Positions 9,266-17,289 of a DNA stretch of 64,000 nt are shown here, one piece after another. Numbering within the stretch: position 1 is the stretch's first letter; every line of letters starts with the position of its first letter. The DNA is from JADGNZ01 sp963715895 (GTDB taxonomy: Bacteria > Acidobacteriota > Thermoanaerobaculia > Gp7-AA8), in the NCBI GenBank assembly GCA_963715895.1, contig OY970284.1, positions 1,984,001 to 2,048,000 on the forward strand, written 5' to 3'. The notes beneath the pieces were generated by a model, which saw nothing but the letters and a program-made list of their open reading frames with translations, made no database searches and was not told where the DNA came from. Both the position numbers and the translations under genes were made by a program.

Positions 9266-10018
9266 ATGGGCCCCTCGCACACCATCGAAGCGATTCGCCG
9301 CTTCTCATCCTCGGAGATCGCCAGCTTCGTCGACTCTCACGGCGCGTCGCTGCTCGAGGCGGAGGCGGTGGCGCTGCTCGACAACCCGCACTGTCCTCCC
9401 TCGGTCTGCGAGACGCTGTCGCGGAATCTGCGATTGACGGCCTACTACTCCGTCCGTTTGCGCCTGGTGCGCAACCGCGCCACCCCGCTTGCCCAGTCCG
9501 TCAAACTGGTTCACTACCTCCACTGGGCCGATCTCCTGTGGCTTTCCGTCGACGTCAAGGTTCCGGCGCAGGTCCGCCGGGCCGTCGAGACGCAGCTTCT
9601 TCTCCGCGTCGACAAGCTCTCACGAGGGGAGAAGATCGCCGCGGCGAAACGTTGCGGTGCGGCCCTGATCCGGGTGTTTCTCTTCGATCCCGATGAAAAG
9701 GTCTTCGCCGCGCTGCTCATCAACCAGCGTCTGCGCGAGGAGGACCTGCTGCGCTTTGCCGGTTCGGACGGTGCTTCCGCCGAGAAATTGCTGATCCTCG
9801 CCTCGGATCCGAAATGGTCGTACCGCTACGCCATCCGCAGAGCTCTGGTGCTCAATCCCTCGACCCCACGGGCCGCCGCCGCGTCGCAGTTGCGGTACCT
9901 CTCGCGGCGCGACCTCTCCATCATCCACGGCGACCCTGCAACGTCCACGTACCTCCGCAGGTGCATCGAGCGGATGGAGCCGGGCGTTTTCACGCGCGAG
10001 ACGGAACGAATTGACTAG
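9266..10018 (+). CDS. HEAT/LRV-like helical-repeat protein
   Basis: 250 residues, start ATG 9266 (MGPSHTIEAIRRF). Short helical repeats with recurrent NP/NR turns (LLDNPHCPPSVCE, LVRNRATPLAQS, LVLNPSTPRAAA) indicate an alpha-solenoid of the LRV/HEAT type. Its last 55 residues (YAIRRALVLNPSTP, then SRRDL) resemble the tail of the protein at 10912-12003, so the two are paralogues lying on either side of a RodZ-like gene. No enzyme motif is visible; a scaffold role is inferred. Confidence 0.7.
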   Translation: MGPSHTIEAIRRFSSSEIASFVDSHGASLLEAEAVALLDNPHCPPSVCETLSRNLRLTAYYSVRLRLVRNRATPLAQSVKLVHYLHWADLLWLSVDVKVPAQVRRAVETQLLLRVDKLSRGEKIAAAKRCGAALIRVFLFDPDEKVFAALLINQRLREEDLLRFAGSDGASAEKLLILASDPKWSYRYAIRRALVLNPSTPRAAAASQLRYLSRRDLSIIHGDPATSTYLRRCIERMEPGVFTRETERID

Positions 10019-10045
10019 AATGCGGAGTTATCGGCCACTGACCCC

Positions 10046-10915
10046 ATGCCTGACCAGGATCCCCAGCCGCAAGTGTCGGAGCTCGCCTCGTTTGGTGAGG
10101 AGCTTCGGCGTGAGCGCGAGATCAGGGGCATCTCGCTGAAGGAGATCGCCGACGCCACGAAAATCAGCAAGCGCTTTCTGGAAGCGATCGAGCGCAACGA
10201 TCACAAGACGCTGCCGGCTCCTGTTTTCACGCGTGGCTTCGTCCGCGAGTATGCCCGGTACCTCGGCTTGAACGCTGAGGAGATGGTCAATCGATACAAC
10301 TTTGCCGCTGTCGGCGATGACCGCATCGAGCAGTCGTCCCACCTCGAGCGCCTGACCACGCCGCAGGCTCCGCCGCCGCCCGGCAGGAAGCAGCCGCAGA
10401 GAGGCATCCCGCCGCCGTACGCGCGCGTCGACCGCAACGTCTACATCCTCATCCTCGTCGTCGTCGCGCTGGCCGGCGTCAGCTACTGGGCGCTGAAGCA
10501 CCGGCGCGAGAGCCGGGCGGCCGGTGAGGAGCATCTCGTCGAGACGAAAGCCGTCCCAGCTCCCGCGCCTCCGCCGGTTGCTGTGCCACAGCCCGCGAGC
10601 ACGTCAACGCAGCCCGAGACGGCCCCGCCGGCCAGGCTGGTCCTGAATATTGAGGTGACCTCGCCGTCGTGGGTCAAGCTGGAGGCGGACGGGGAGACCG
10701 TCATCGACGATGAGCTCAGCCGCGGCTATCACCGCAGCGTCGAAGCGAAGGATGGGTTTCGCTTCCGCACGATCGGAAACGCCGCCGGCCTCACACTGAC
10801 CCTCAACGACCTGCCGGTGCCCGCACTCGGCCGCAACGGGCAGGTGTTGCACGACGTCGTCTTCGATCGTGCTTCTCTTCAGAAGATGCAATCTCCCCCG
10901 CAGAACCAACAATGA
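10046..10915 (+). CDS. RodZ-like protein: HTH, single TM, DUF4115 domain
   Basis: 289 residues. Residues 12-80 form the xenobiotic-response-type helix-turn-helix of RodZ (LRREREIRGISLKEIADATK, then ISKRFLEAIERND), with the FTRGFVREYARYLGL continuation typical of RodZ. A transmembrane helix lies near residues 132-150, then a proline-rich periplasmic linker, then a DUF4115 beta domain (SPSWVKLEADGE). RodZ links the MreB cytoskeleton to the cell-wall machine. The gene overlaps the next HEAT-like gene by four bases (ATGA), so these are co-translated. Confidence 0.85.
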   Translation: MPDQDPQPQVSELASFGEELRREREIRGISLKEIADATKISKRFLEAIERNDHKTLPAPVFTRGFVREYARYLGLNAEEMVNRYNFAAVGDDRIEQSSHLERLTTPQAPPPPGRKQPQRGIPPPYARVDRNVYILILVVVALAGVSYWALKHRRESRAAGEEHLVETKAVPAPAPPPVAVPQPASTSTQPETAPPARLVLNIEVTSPSWVKLEADGETVIDDELSRGYHRSVEAKDGFRFRTIGNAAGLTLTLNDLPVPALGRNGQVLHDVVFDRASLQKMQSPPQNQQ

Positions 10916-12003
10916 GCACAACATCCGCCGAGCTTTCCGGCGATCTCGTCATCGGCCGGATCGATGCGGGCCAGTTTCCCCGCGAAGTCGTGGAGACGAT
11001 CGCGCGCGGCTTCCTGCCGTTGCCGCAGGATGACCTGATTGCCGTGCTCGCCTATCTGACGCGATCGCCGGACATCGAGATTGCCGCCGCCGCCAGACGG
11101 TCGCTGGCCGACGTTCCGTCGCGCAGCATTCACGCCTTCGCTTCCAACGAGAGCGCGTCGCCCGCACATCTGGTGATGCTGATGCGCGCCAGCGAAGATC
11201 CATTCATTCTCGAAGCGCTGATCCGCAATCGCGCCGTCCCTGACCCGCTCGTCACGGAGCTGGCATCGGTGGCTGACGCGGCCGTGCAGGAAGTCATCGT
11301 CATCAATCATTCGCGCATCCTCCGCGCGCCGGAGATCCTCGACGCGCTCCTCGCCAACCCGGCTCTCTCCGCGGACGTTCACCGCCGCGCGCTCGAGGCG
11401 CGGGAGGAGTTCTTCGAGAAGAAGGCGCGCATCGCGGCGCAGCAGCCGGTCGAAGTCGACGAAGACGAGCCGATGCTCACCCTTTCCGAGGAACCGATCG
11501 CCGATCTGCTGGAAAAAGCGGTGGAAGAGCAGCAGAGCGACGTGCCGCCGCTGGAGCTCAACGAGAGCGAGCGGAAAGATGAGAAAAAGCTGTCGATCTT
11601 TTCCCAGATCCTTCTCATGGGTGTCTCGGACAAGGTGAAGATGGCCTTCAAGGGGGGCAAGACGGAGCGGGTCATTCTCGTCCGCGATCACAACAAGCTG
11701 GTCTGCAGCGCCGTGATGCGCAATCCGCGCATGAGCGTGCTCGAAGCGGAATCGATCGCCGGAATGCGAAATGTCGAGGACGAGGTCCTCCGTCTCATCT
11801 CGTTGCGGCGCGAGTGGGTCTCGAAATACAGCATCCTCATTGCGCTGGCGCGCAATCCGAAGTGCCCCGTGGGGGTTGTGGCGCCGTTGATCAATCGATT
11901 AACCTTGCGTGATTTGAAGGGCTTGAAGGACGATAAGGGTGTGAGCGAGACGGTCCGCGCCCTGGCCCGGAAGCTTTTCGCACAGCGAAGCATCAAATCC
12001 TGA
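10912..12003 (+). CDS. HEAT/LRV-like helical-repeat protein
   Basis: 363 residues, overlapping the rodZ-like stop by four bases. Residues 20-190 have helical repeats with N-R/N-P turns (LIRNRAVPDPLV, LLANPALSADV); residues 195-235 are acidic and coiled; residues 265-363 form a second repeat block ending in ARNPKCPVGVVAPL and TLRDLKGLKDDKG, similar to the tail of the protein at 9266-10018. No catalytic motif is seen. The tight coupling with the RodZ-like and DnaJ-TPR genes suggests a scaffold in the same process. Confidence 0.75.
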   Translation: MSTTSAELSGDLVIGRIDAGQFPREVVETIARGFLPLPQDDLIAVLAYLTRSPDIEIAAAARRSLADVPSRSIHAFASNESASPAHLVMLMRASEDPFILEALIRNRAVPDPLVTELASVADAAVQEVIVINHSRILRAPEILDALLANPALSADVHRRALEAREEFFEKKARIAAQQPVEVDEDEPMLTLSEEPIADLLEKAVEEQQSDVPPLELNESERKDEKKLSIFSQILLMGVSDKVKMAFKGGKTERVILVRDHNKLVCSAVMRNPRMSVLEAESIAGMRNVEDEVLRLISLRREWVSKYSILIALARNPKCPVGVVAPLINRLTLRDLKGLKDDKGVSETVRALARKLFAQRSIKS

Positions 12004-12666
12004 ATGAAGGTCAACTACTACGAAGTGCTCGGAGTCGATCGCTCCGCCTCCGAGCCGGAGATCCGCGAACGCTTTCGCAAGCTCGCGCGGGAGCAGCATC
12101 CCGACCGCTACAAGGGCCCGGACAAGGCCGAAGCCGAGGGGAAGTTCCAGACACTCACCGAGGCGGTCAACGTCCTGACGAACCCGGCCCGAAGGAAGCA
12201 GCACGATGCGGAGATTGCCGCCCCCTCCGCCCGCTCCGCGAGCGGTGCCGCCGATCTCGCCCAGGTCGGGAAAGTTTATCTGGCAAAGGGCATCAAGGCG
12301 TACCGTGAGGGGGATTTCCGCACCGCGTACGACAACTTCGACATGGCCGCCAAGCACAATCCGGCCGATGCCAAGGCCTTTCAACATCTTGCACTGGCGG
12401 CAACGCGTATCCCGGGACACGCCCGTCAGGCGGTGCAGGCAATCGAGACAGCAGTCCAGCGGGAGCCGATGAACGCCGCGTATCTGAAGGATGCCGGCAT
12501 GATCTGTAAACGCGCCGGACTGACCGCGAAAGCAGAGAGATATCTGGATGAGGCGTTAAAGTGGGATGCCGACAATATTGAGATCCGCACGGCACTGTCT
12601 GAATTGCGGCAACGAGGCGAGTCCAAGGAAAGTGGAAAGGGGTTTACCCTTTTCAAAAAGGGCTGA
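12004..12666 (+). CDS. DnaJ-domain protein with TPR repeats
   Basis: 220 residues. Residues 1-65 are a J domain (YYEVLGVDRSASEPEIRERF) with the HPD tripeptide (EQHPDRYKG) that stimulates DnaK ATPase. From about residue 85 come three TPR-like motifs (AYREGDFRTAYDNFDMAAKH, then NPADAKAFQHLALAA). It starts directly after the preceding stop and its own stop is followed at once by the PP2C gene. Likely a specialised co-chaperone or adaptor of the RodZ-linked cluster rather than the general DnaJ, because Gly/Phe and zinc-finger regions are absent. Confidence 0.88.
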   Translation: MKVNYYEVLGVDRSASEPEIRERFRKLAREQHPDRYKGPDKAEAEGKFQTLTEAVNVLTNPARRKQHDAEIAAPSARSASGAADLAQVGKVYLAKGIKAYREGDFRTAYDNFDMAAKHNPADAKAFQHLALAATRIPGHARQAVQAIETAVQREPMNAAYLKDAGMICKRAGLTAKAERYLDEALKWDADNIEIRTALSELRQRGESKESGKGFTLFKKG

Positions 12667-12672
12667 GTGGGA

Positions 12673-13431
12673 ATGGACGTGAAGGCATACGGCCTCACAG
12701 ACGTCGGACGGCAGCGCCAGCACAACGAGGACTCGTTCCTCGTCGCTGACGAGGCGAAGCTCTTTCTCGTCGCCGATGGGATGGGTGGTCACGCCGCCGG
12801 CGAGATCGCTTCCCGCATCGCCGTCGATTCGATCTCCGAGTTCATCGTTCATACGAAGGAAGATGACGGCACCTGGCCGCACGCCTACGACGAGCAATAC
12901 ACCCGCACCACCAATCGCCTGATGGCCGCGCTGCGCATGGCCAACACGCGCGTTCTCGAGGCGATGCGCAAGGACGCCAAGCTTCGCGGGATGGGCACGA
13001 CCGTCGTCGCCTGTATGGCCGACGACGGCAAGATCTCCGTGGCCCACGTCGGCGACTCCCGTGCTTACATGATCCGCAACGGCAAGATCTCCCGTATCAC
13101 CAACGACCACTCCTGGGTCTTCGAGCAGGTGCAGGCCGGGATGCTCACAGAAGCCGAGGCCGAGAAGCATCCCCTCCGCAACGTGATCACCCGCGCCCTC
13201 GGCGGCGCTCTTTCCGTCACTCCCGATGCCTCGGAGATCGACTGCCGGCCGGGCGACCTCTACCTCCTCTGCTCCGACGGACTCACTGGCATGGTTTCCG
13301 AAGATCAGATCCTCGAGCTCGTCACCGCCAACGCTGACGACCTCGAGAAAGCATGCCGCCAGTTGATCGACGTGGCCAACGAGCACGGCGGCCTGGACAA
13401 CGTGACGGCAATCCTGGTGAAGACGACCTAA
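12673..13431 (+). CDS. PP2C-family Ser/Thr protein phosphatase
   Basis: About 252 residues; GTG 12667 is an alternative start two codons earlier. It has the full set of bacterial PP2C (Stp/PrpC) motifs: GLTDVGRQRQHNED, FLVADGMGGHAAGE, GMGTTVV, VAHVGDSRAYM, ITNDHSW, LCSDGLTGMV and GGLDNVTAI, with the aspartates that bind the two catalytic metal ions. No membrane helix, so cytoplasmic. It should dephosphorylate targets of Hanks-type kinases; no kinase gene is in the window. A SelW-like selenoprotein gene begins three bases after its stop. Confidence 0.95.
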   Translation: MDVKAYGLTDVGRQRQHNEDSFLVADEAKLFLVADGMGGHAAGEIASRIAVDSISEFIVHTKEDDGTWPHAYDEQYTRTTNRLMAALRMANTRVLEAMRKDAKLRGMGTTVVACMADDGKISVAHVGDSRAYMIRNGKISRITNDHSWVFEQVQAGMLTEAEAEKHPLRNVITRALGGALSVTPDASEIDCRPGDLYLLCSDGLTGMVSEDQILELVTANADDLEKACRQLIDVANEHGGLDNVTAILVKTT

Positions 13432-13434
13432 CCT

Positions 13435-13659
13435 ATGAACATTCGAATCGACTACTGCGGCGTTTGAAACTACCTTCCGAGAGCCTCCAGTCTGGCGGCT
13501 GAGATCAAACGCGAATTCGCCATCGACAGCCAGATCGTCCGCGGAAGCGGCGGGATCTTCGTCGTCAGCGTCGACGGAAAAGCCATCTTCTCCAAGAAGG
13601 AAGAAGGACGGTTTCCGACGGAGCAGGAGATCCTGGATAAGGTGAGAGCGCTGGCGTAA
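13435..13659 (+). CDS. SelW-like (Rdx family) selenoprotein, UGA decoded as selenocysteine
   Basis: ATG 13435 opens a 74-codon frame with a single in-frame TGA at 13465-13467 and a TAA at 13657-13659. Read through TGA, the product starts MNIRIDYCGV-U-NYLPRASS: a CxxU redox motif (Cys8, Sec11) after a short beta strand, then a helix, then GIFVVSVDGKAIFSKKEEG and a final helix. This is the thioredoxin-like SelW/SelT/SelH (Rdx) pattern, including the G-F/I-F-V-V and FSKK segments. A hairpin with a G-first loop lies 14 bases after the TGA. Reading TGA as stop would leave a meaningless 10-residue peptide. Directly follows the PP2C gene, probably same transcript. Role: thiol redox, partner unknown. 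Confidence 0.85.
13482..13500 (+). promoter_or_regulatory. Candidate bacterial SECIS hairpin
   Basis: Immediately 3' of the UGA at 13465-13467, AGCC (13482-13485) pairs with GGCT (13497-13500) and CCA (13487-13489) with TGG (13493-13495), with a single mismatch between the two helices and an apical loop GTC at 13490-13492. The loop begins 22 bases after the UGA and with G, both as expected for bSECIS elements recognised by SelB. Hand-folded only. Confidence 0.65.
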
Positions 13660-13660
13660 G

Positions 13661-13737
13661 CGGGTTGCCGGGTTGCAGGGTTACTGAGTTGCTTGGTAAC
13701 TGAGTCAGCGACCTCGCAACTTAGCAACTTAGCAACC
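13661..13737. repeat. Octamer-repeat hairpin (GGTTGCNG words)
   Basis: Left arm has five words eight bases apart (GGTTGC, GGTTGC, GGTTAC, AGTTGC, GGTAAC); right arm is GCAACTTA twice, then GCAACC. The arms are inverse complements and would fold into a long hairpin between the selenoprotein and the GAF/HD gene. Possible transcription end or RNA-stability element. Confidence 0.8.
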
Positions 13738-13779
13738 CACACCACACCCACAACCCCTTACCCCGGTTAAACTCCGCGC

Positions 13780-15462
13780 GTGCACCCCGAAGTCCAGGAA
13801 CTTCAGACGAAGCTGAAGGAGATCCTTTATGACTGTGCGGTGGAGATCCGCGCCACCAAAGCGGCGCTCTATCTCCTCACCCCGGACGGGCGATTCGACC
13901 TGGTTACCGAATATGGCTTCCGCGGCGCGGTCCGCGCCACGGCCGACCGGACCGATCCGGTCATCGACCGCTGCGGCCGCGGGCGTACGCCGTTCTTCGT
14001 CAACGGTCTCAACGCTGAGCCGCGGTTTTCGCATGTGATGTTCGAGTCTGCCAGCGATCGCCTGCTTGCCGCACCGATCTACTTCCGCGGCAAACTCGTC
14101 GGCGTCATCGACATGCGTGACAAAGCGGGCAAGGCGTTGTTTGACGCCACCGACCTGCCGAAGGCGCAGAAGATCGCCGATCGGATCGGAGAGCAGTTCG
14201 TCAACAGGAACGTCTTCGGCCAGCAATTCATCACGCTCTCCGAAGCACCGGAGCGGCCTCTCGTCATCGGCACGAACGTTCCCGTGGCCGAGGCAAGGGT
14301 TGCCGGCTCCGCCCCGGCGGCGCAGACTCCCTCGAAGCCGAAAGCATCGCTCTGGCCGTCCGAGCGTCCGCCGGCCACGAACGTGCCGCGGCTGGCCACG
14401 CTCATCATCGAAGCGCGCAGCAATGCCGAACGCATTGCCGTCCCGGAGTCATTGTCGGAATCGATGGGCGAGACGGAGCTCGCGGCGATCCGCGACATGC
14501 TGCGGACCATGCTCCTGATCCCCGGAGCCGCGGTGGCCTCGGTCTCGGCATACGGGCACATGGGCGGTGTGCAGGAAGTGGCCGCGCGCTCGACGCTGAC
14601 CGAGGAGGCGATGAACGTCCTCCAGTCGAAGTTGAACCTCTGGCTGACCAAGCGCGGCGACGCCGGCGGCTTCGTCAGAACGAACATCACCCTGCCGTTC
14701 GGAAACCAGGATCCGCCGATCACGGCCACGCAGATCCAGAAAGTCTTTACGGCGCCGGTGGCGGCCGGGTTGCTCAAGGGGATCTATCTGACCGTGGTCT
14801 TCCCCGTCGCACCGGATCGCCCCGCGCACGAGTTGCTGGCCGCGTTTCATGGCCAGCTCCAGGTTGCCATCGAGCACTCGATGTCGCGCGGCGCCATGCA
14901 GGCCATCCGGGCGCGGGTCGCCGAGGGCCTGATCGAGCCCGACTTCACGAAGTACCCTGAGTTGAAGCGCCACTCGGAGGCGGTAGCCGGGCGCGTGGAG
15001 AGTTTCGCCAGATTTCTCTCGATGACGCCGGCGGAGACCGAGAACGCCCGCATCGTGGCGCTCGTCCATGACGTCGGTATGCGCCTGCTCGACTACGAGC
15101 GTCTCTATCGCAAGCGCGATATTTCTCCCGAGGAGCTGTCCATCCTGAAAGAGCACGCCTCCGTCGGCGCCGCCATGGTCGAGCCGCTGCTCGGCAACGA
15201 GATCGCCCGGGCCGTTCTCTGCCATCACGAGCGCTGGGACGGCGCCGGTTATCCGAGCGAGATGCGCGGCTCGGACATCCCGCTTGCCGCGCGCATCGTG
15301 CAGCTCTGCGATGTCTACGAGACGATCATCGCCGCCGACAGCTACGCCGCGGCCGAATCGCTCGACCAGGCCGCGTCGAAGATCGCGCGCGGCGCGGGGA
15401 CGCAATTCGATCCCGATCTGGCCAAACGCTTCATCGACATGCTGCGCGCCCGCGTGGCGTAA
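13780..15462 (+). CDS. GAF domain protein with C-terminal HD-GYP-like domain
   Basis: 560 residues from GTG 13780. Residues 5-145 are a GAF sensor domain (AALYLLTPDGRFDLVTEYGF and APIYFRGKLVGVIDM). A linker and a second, less clear sensor-like region follow. Residues about 400-555 are an HD domain: HD at 430-431 and HHERWDGAGYP at 482-492, the hallmark of HD-GYP c-di-GMP phosphodiesterases. The usual HDxGK is HDVGM here, so the lysine is replaced. No membrane helix. Likely a soluble signal-responsive phosphodiesterase, though activity is uncertain. Confidence 0.85.
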   Translation: MHPEVQELQTKLKEILYDCAVEIRATKAALYLLTPDGRFDLVTEYGFRGAVRATADRTDPVIDRCGRGRTPFFVNGLNAEPRFSHVMFESASDRLLAAPIYFRGKLVGVIDMRDKAGKALFDATDLPKAQKIADRIGEQFVNRNVFGQQFITLSEAPERPLVIGTNVPVAEARVAGSAPAAQTPSKPKASLWPSERPPATNVPRLATLIIEARSNAERIAVPESLSESMGETELAAIRDMLRTMLLIPGAAVASVSAYGHMGGVQEVAARSTLTEEAMNVLQSKLNLWLTKRGDAGGFVRTNITLPFGNQDPPITATQIQKVFTAPVAAGLLKGIYLTVVFPVAPDRPAHELLAAFHGQLQVAIEHSMSRGAMQAIRARVAEGLIEPDFTKYPELKRHSEAVAGRVESFARFLSMTPAETENARIVALVHDVGMRLLDYERLYRKRDISPEELSILKEHASVGAAMVEPLLGNEIARAVLCHHERWDGAGYPSEMRGSDIPLAARIVQLCDVYETIIAADSYAAAESLDQAASKIARGAGTQFDPDLAKRFIDMLRARVA

Positions 15463-15509
15463 CGCCTCACCCCCAGCCGCGCGTAACGGTCGCGCGGTAG
15501 ACTTCAGGA

Positions 15510-15797
15510 ATGAAGATCGATCGCGACGAGGCGAAACGGATCGCGGATCTGGCGCATCTCGAATTCGATGAGGAGGGTCTGGAGCGGATGGCGGGGGAGA
15601 TGACCACCATCCTCTCGTACATCGACCAGCTCGCCGAAGTCGACGTGACCGGATTCGAGGCCGTTGCGACGGAGGAAGCGACGCCGATGCGCGACGACGT
15701 GCCGCGCCCGCCGGTCGAACGCTCCGCCGTGGCCGCCAACGCGCCGGCATTCAGCGGCGACGGTCACTTCATCGTGCCGAAGGTGATCGGTGACTGA
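15510..15797 (+). CDS. gatC: Asp-tRNA(Asn)/Glu-tRNA(Gln) amidotransferase subunit C
   Basis: 95 residues with the GatC pattern: AKRIADLAHLEFDEEGLERM helix pair, MTTILSYIDQLAEVD, then the extended PMRDDVPRPPVERSAV tail that wraps between GatA and GatB. Its stop lies eight bases inside gatA, so the two are co-translated. GatCAB converts misacylated Glu-tRNA(Gln) or Asp-tRNA(Asn) to the amidated form. gatB is not in the window. Confidence 0.95.
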   Translation: MKIDRDEAKRIADLAHLEFDEEGLERMAGEMTTILSYIDQLAEVDVTGFEAVATEEATPMRDDVPRPPVERSAVAANAPAFSGDGHFIVPKVIGD

Positions 15798-17181
15798 CCT
15801 TCTGCATCTGCCGTGGCACGAGGCGCGTGAACAGGCGAGCAGCCGGGAGCTGGTCGAGGCGTCGATCGCGGCGATCGATGCGCTCAATCCGGTGCTGAAT
15901 GCCTTTCTCCACATCGCGCGTGACGCTGGCGACGGGATGCCGGTGGCTGTGAAGGACAACATCGTCACCACCGGGATGCCGACCACTTGCGCCTCGCGCA
16001 TCCTCGGCAGGTTTCTCTCCCCGTTCGATGCCACCGCCGTGGCGCGTCTGCGCGCTGCGTCGTGCAGCATCGTCGGAAAAACGAACCTCGACGAATTCGC
16101 CATGGGCTCCTCGACCGAGCATTCGGCGTTCGGAACGTCGCGGAATCCATGGGACACGGCGCGCGTGCCCGGCGGCTCCTCGGGAGGCTCCGCCGTGGCG
16201 GTGGCGGCGCGCATGGTTCCGGCGGCGCTCGGCTCGGAGACGGGCGGCTCGGTACGGCAGCCGGCGGCGCTTTGCGGTGTGGTCGGACTCAAGCCGACGT
16301 ATGGGCGGGTCAGCCGCAACGGTCTTGTGGCGTTCGGCTCGAGCGTCGACCAGATCGGCATCGTCACCAAGACCGTTCGCGAATGCGCGGAGATCCTCGG
16401 CATGATCGCGGGCCACGATCCGCTCGATTCGACGTCGTCGGCGAATCCGGTGGACGACTACGCCGCCGACCTCGATGCCGGCGTCCGCGGACTTCGTTTC
16501 GGCGTCGTGCGCGAAGCGGTCGAGAAGCTGGAAGGAGAGGTTCGCGCGAACTTCGAGGATGCGCTCCGAGTGCTGCGCGCCGGCGGCGCGGTCATCGACG
16601 AGATCAGCGTGCCGTCGATCGGCTACGCCATCGCCATCTACTACATCGTCGCCAACGCCGAGGCCAGCGCGAACCTGTCGCGCTTCGACGGCATCCGCTA
16701 CGGCAGGCGCAGTGAACGTGCGAAGACGCTGCGCGAGGTTTACTTCGAGTCGCGCGGGGAAGGGTTCGGCGATGAAGTGAAGCGCCGCATCATGCTCGGG
16801 ACATTTGCCCTCTCCTCTGGCTACTATGACGCCTACTACGGCCGGGCCCAGGCCGTTCGCGCCAAACTGCGCGCCGATTTCGACGCCGCCTTCGCACGGT
16901 TCGACTATCTCCTCACGCCGACCACCCCCGAGCCGGCCTTTCCCATCGGAGCGAAGACGGACGACCCGCTGTCGATGTACCTCAGCGACATCTTCACCGC
17001 CCCGGCGAACCTCGTGGGCATCCCGGCCATCGCCGTGCCGTCCGGTTTTTCGCGCGACCGCCTGCCGCTCTCGCTCCAGATCATGGCGCCGCGGTTTGCC
17101 GAGCGCGCCCTCTTCCGTGCAGCCGGATTCTTCGAGCACGAGACGGGATACTGGCGTGAACGCCCGCCGGTCTGCGCCTGA
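15790..17181 (+). CDS. gatA: Asp-tRNA(Asn)/Glu-tRNA(Gln) amidotransferase subunit A
   Basis: 463 residues of the amidase-signature family. The Lys-cisSer-Ser triad is visible: Lys in MPVAVKDNIVT, cis-Ser in ETGGSVRQPA, and the nucleophile in VPGGSSGGSAVAVA. GLKPTYGRVSRNGLVAFGSS is the GatA-specific continuation, and the C-terminal VGIPAIAVPSGF segment is conserved. It hydrolyses glutamine to supply ammonia to GatB. The length fits the family (about 460-490). Start GTG at 15790 overlaps gatC by eight bases. Confidence 0.96.
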   Translation: MTDLLHLPWHEAREQASSRELVEASIAAIDALNPVLNAFLHIARDAGDGMPVAVKDNIVTTGMPTTCASRILGRFLSPFDATAVARLRAASCSIVGKTNLDEFAMGSSTEHSAFGTSRNPWDTARVPGGSSGGSAVAVAARMVPAALGSETGGSVRQPAALCGVVGLKPTYGRVSRNGLVAFGSSVDQIGIVTKTVRECAEILGMIAGHDPLDSTSSANPVDDYAADLDAGVRGLRFGVVREAVEKLEGEVRANFEDALRVLRAGGAVIDEISVPSIGYAIAIYYIVANAEASANLSRFDGIRYGRRSERAKTLREVYFESRGEGFGDEVKRRIMLGTFALSSGYYDAYYGRAQAVRAKLRADFDAAFARFDYLLTPTTPEPAFPIGAKTDDPLSMYLSDIFTAPANLVGIPAIAVPSGFSRDRLPLSLQIMAPRFAERALFRAAGFFEHETGYWRERPPVCA

Positions 17182-17203
17182 TTAACGAACGACATGAGCT
17201 CAC

Positions 17204-17275
17204 GCGGAGGCGCGGAGACGCGGAGGAGACGAAGAGAGGGACTTTTTTCTCCGCGCGCTCCGCGCTTCCGCGTGA
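17204..17275. repeat. Octamer-repeat hairpin (GCGGAG words)
   Basis: GCTCACGCGGAGGCGCGGAG near 17200 is matched by the inverse CTCCGCGCTTCCGCGTGAG near 17275, with three to four octamer words per arm. It sits about 20 bases after gatA and just left of the 21-bp array, so it may end the gatCA transcript. Confidence 0.75.
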
Positions 17276-17289
17276 GTCCCGCGGTCCGC

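Noticed and set aside
14449..15750. 433-codon antisense frame over the GAF/HD gene
   Set aside because: Arg-rich shadow with no domain; the plus-strand frame has HD-GYP motifs.
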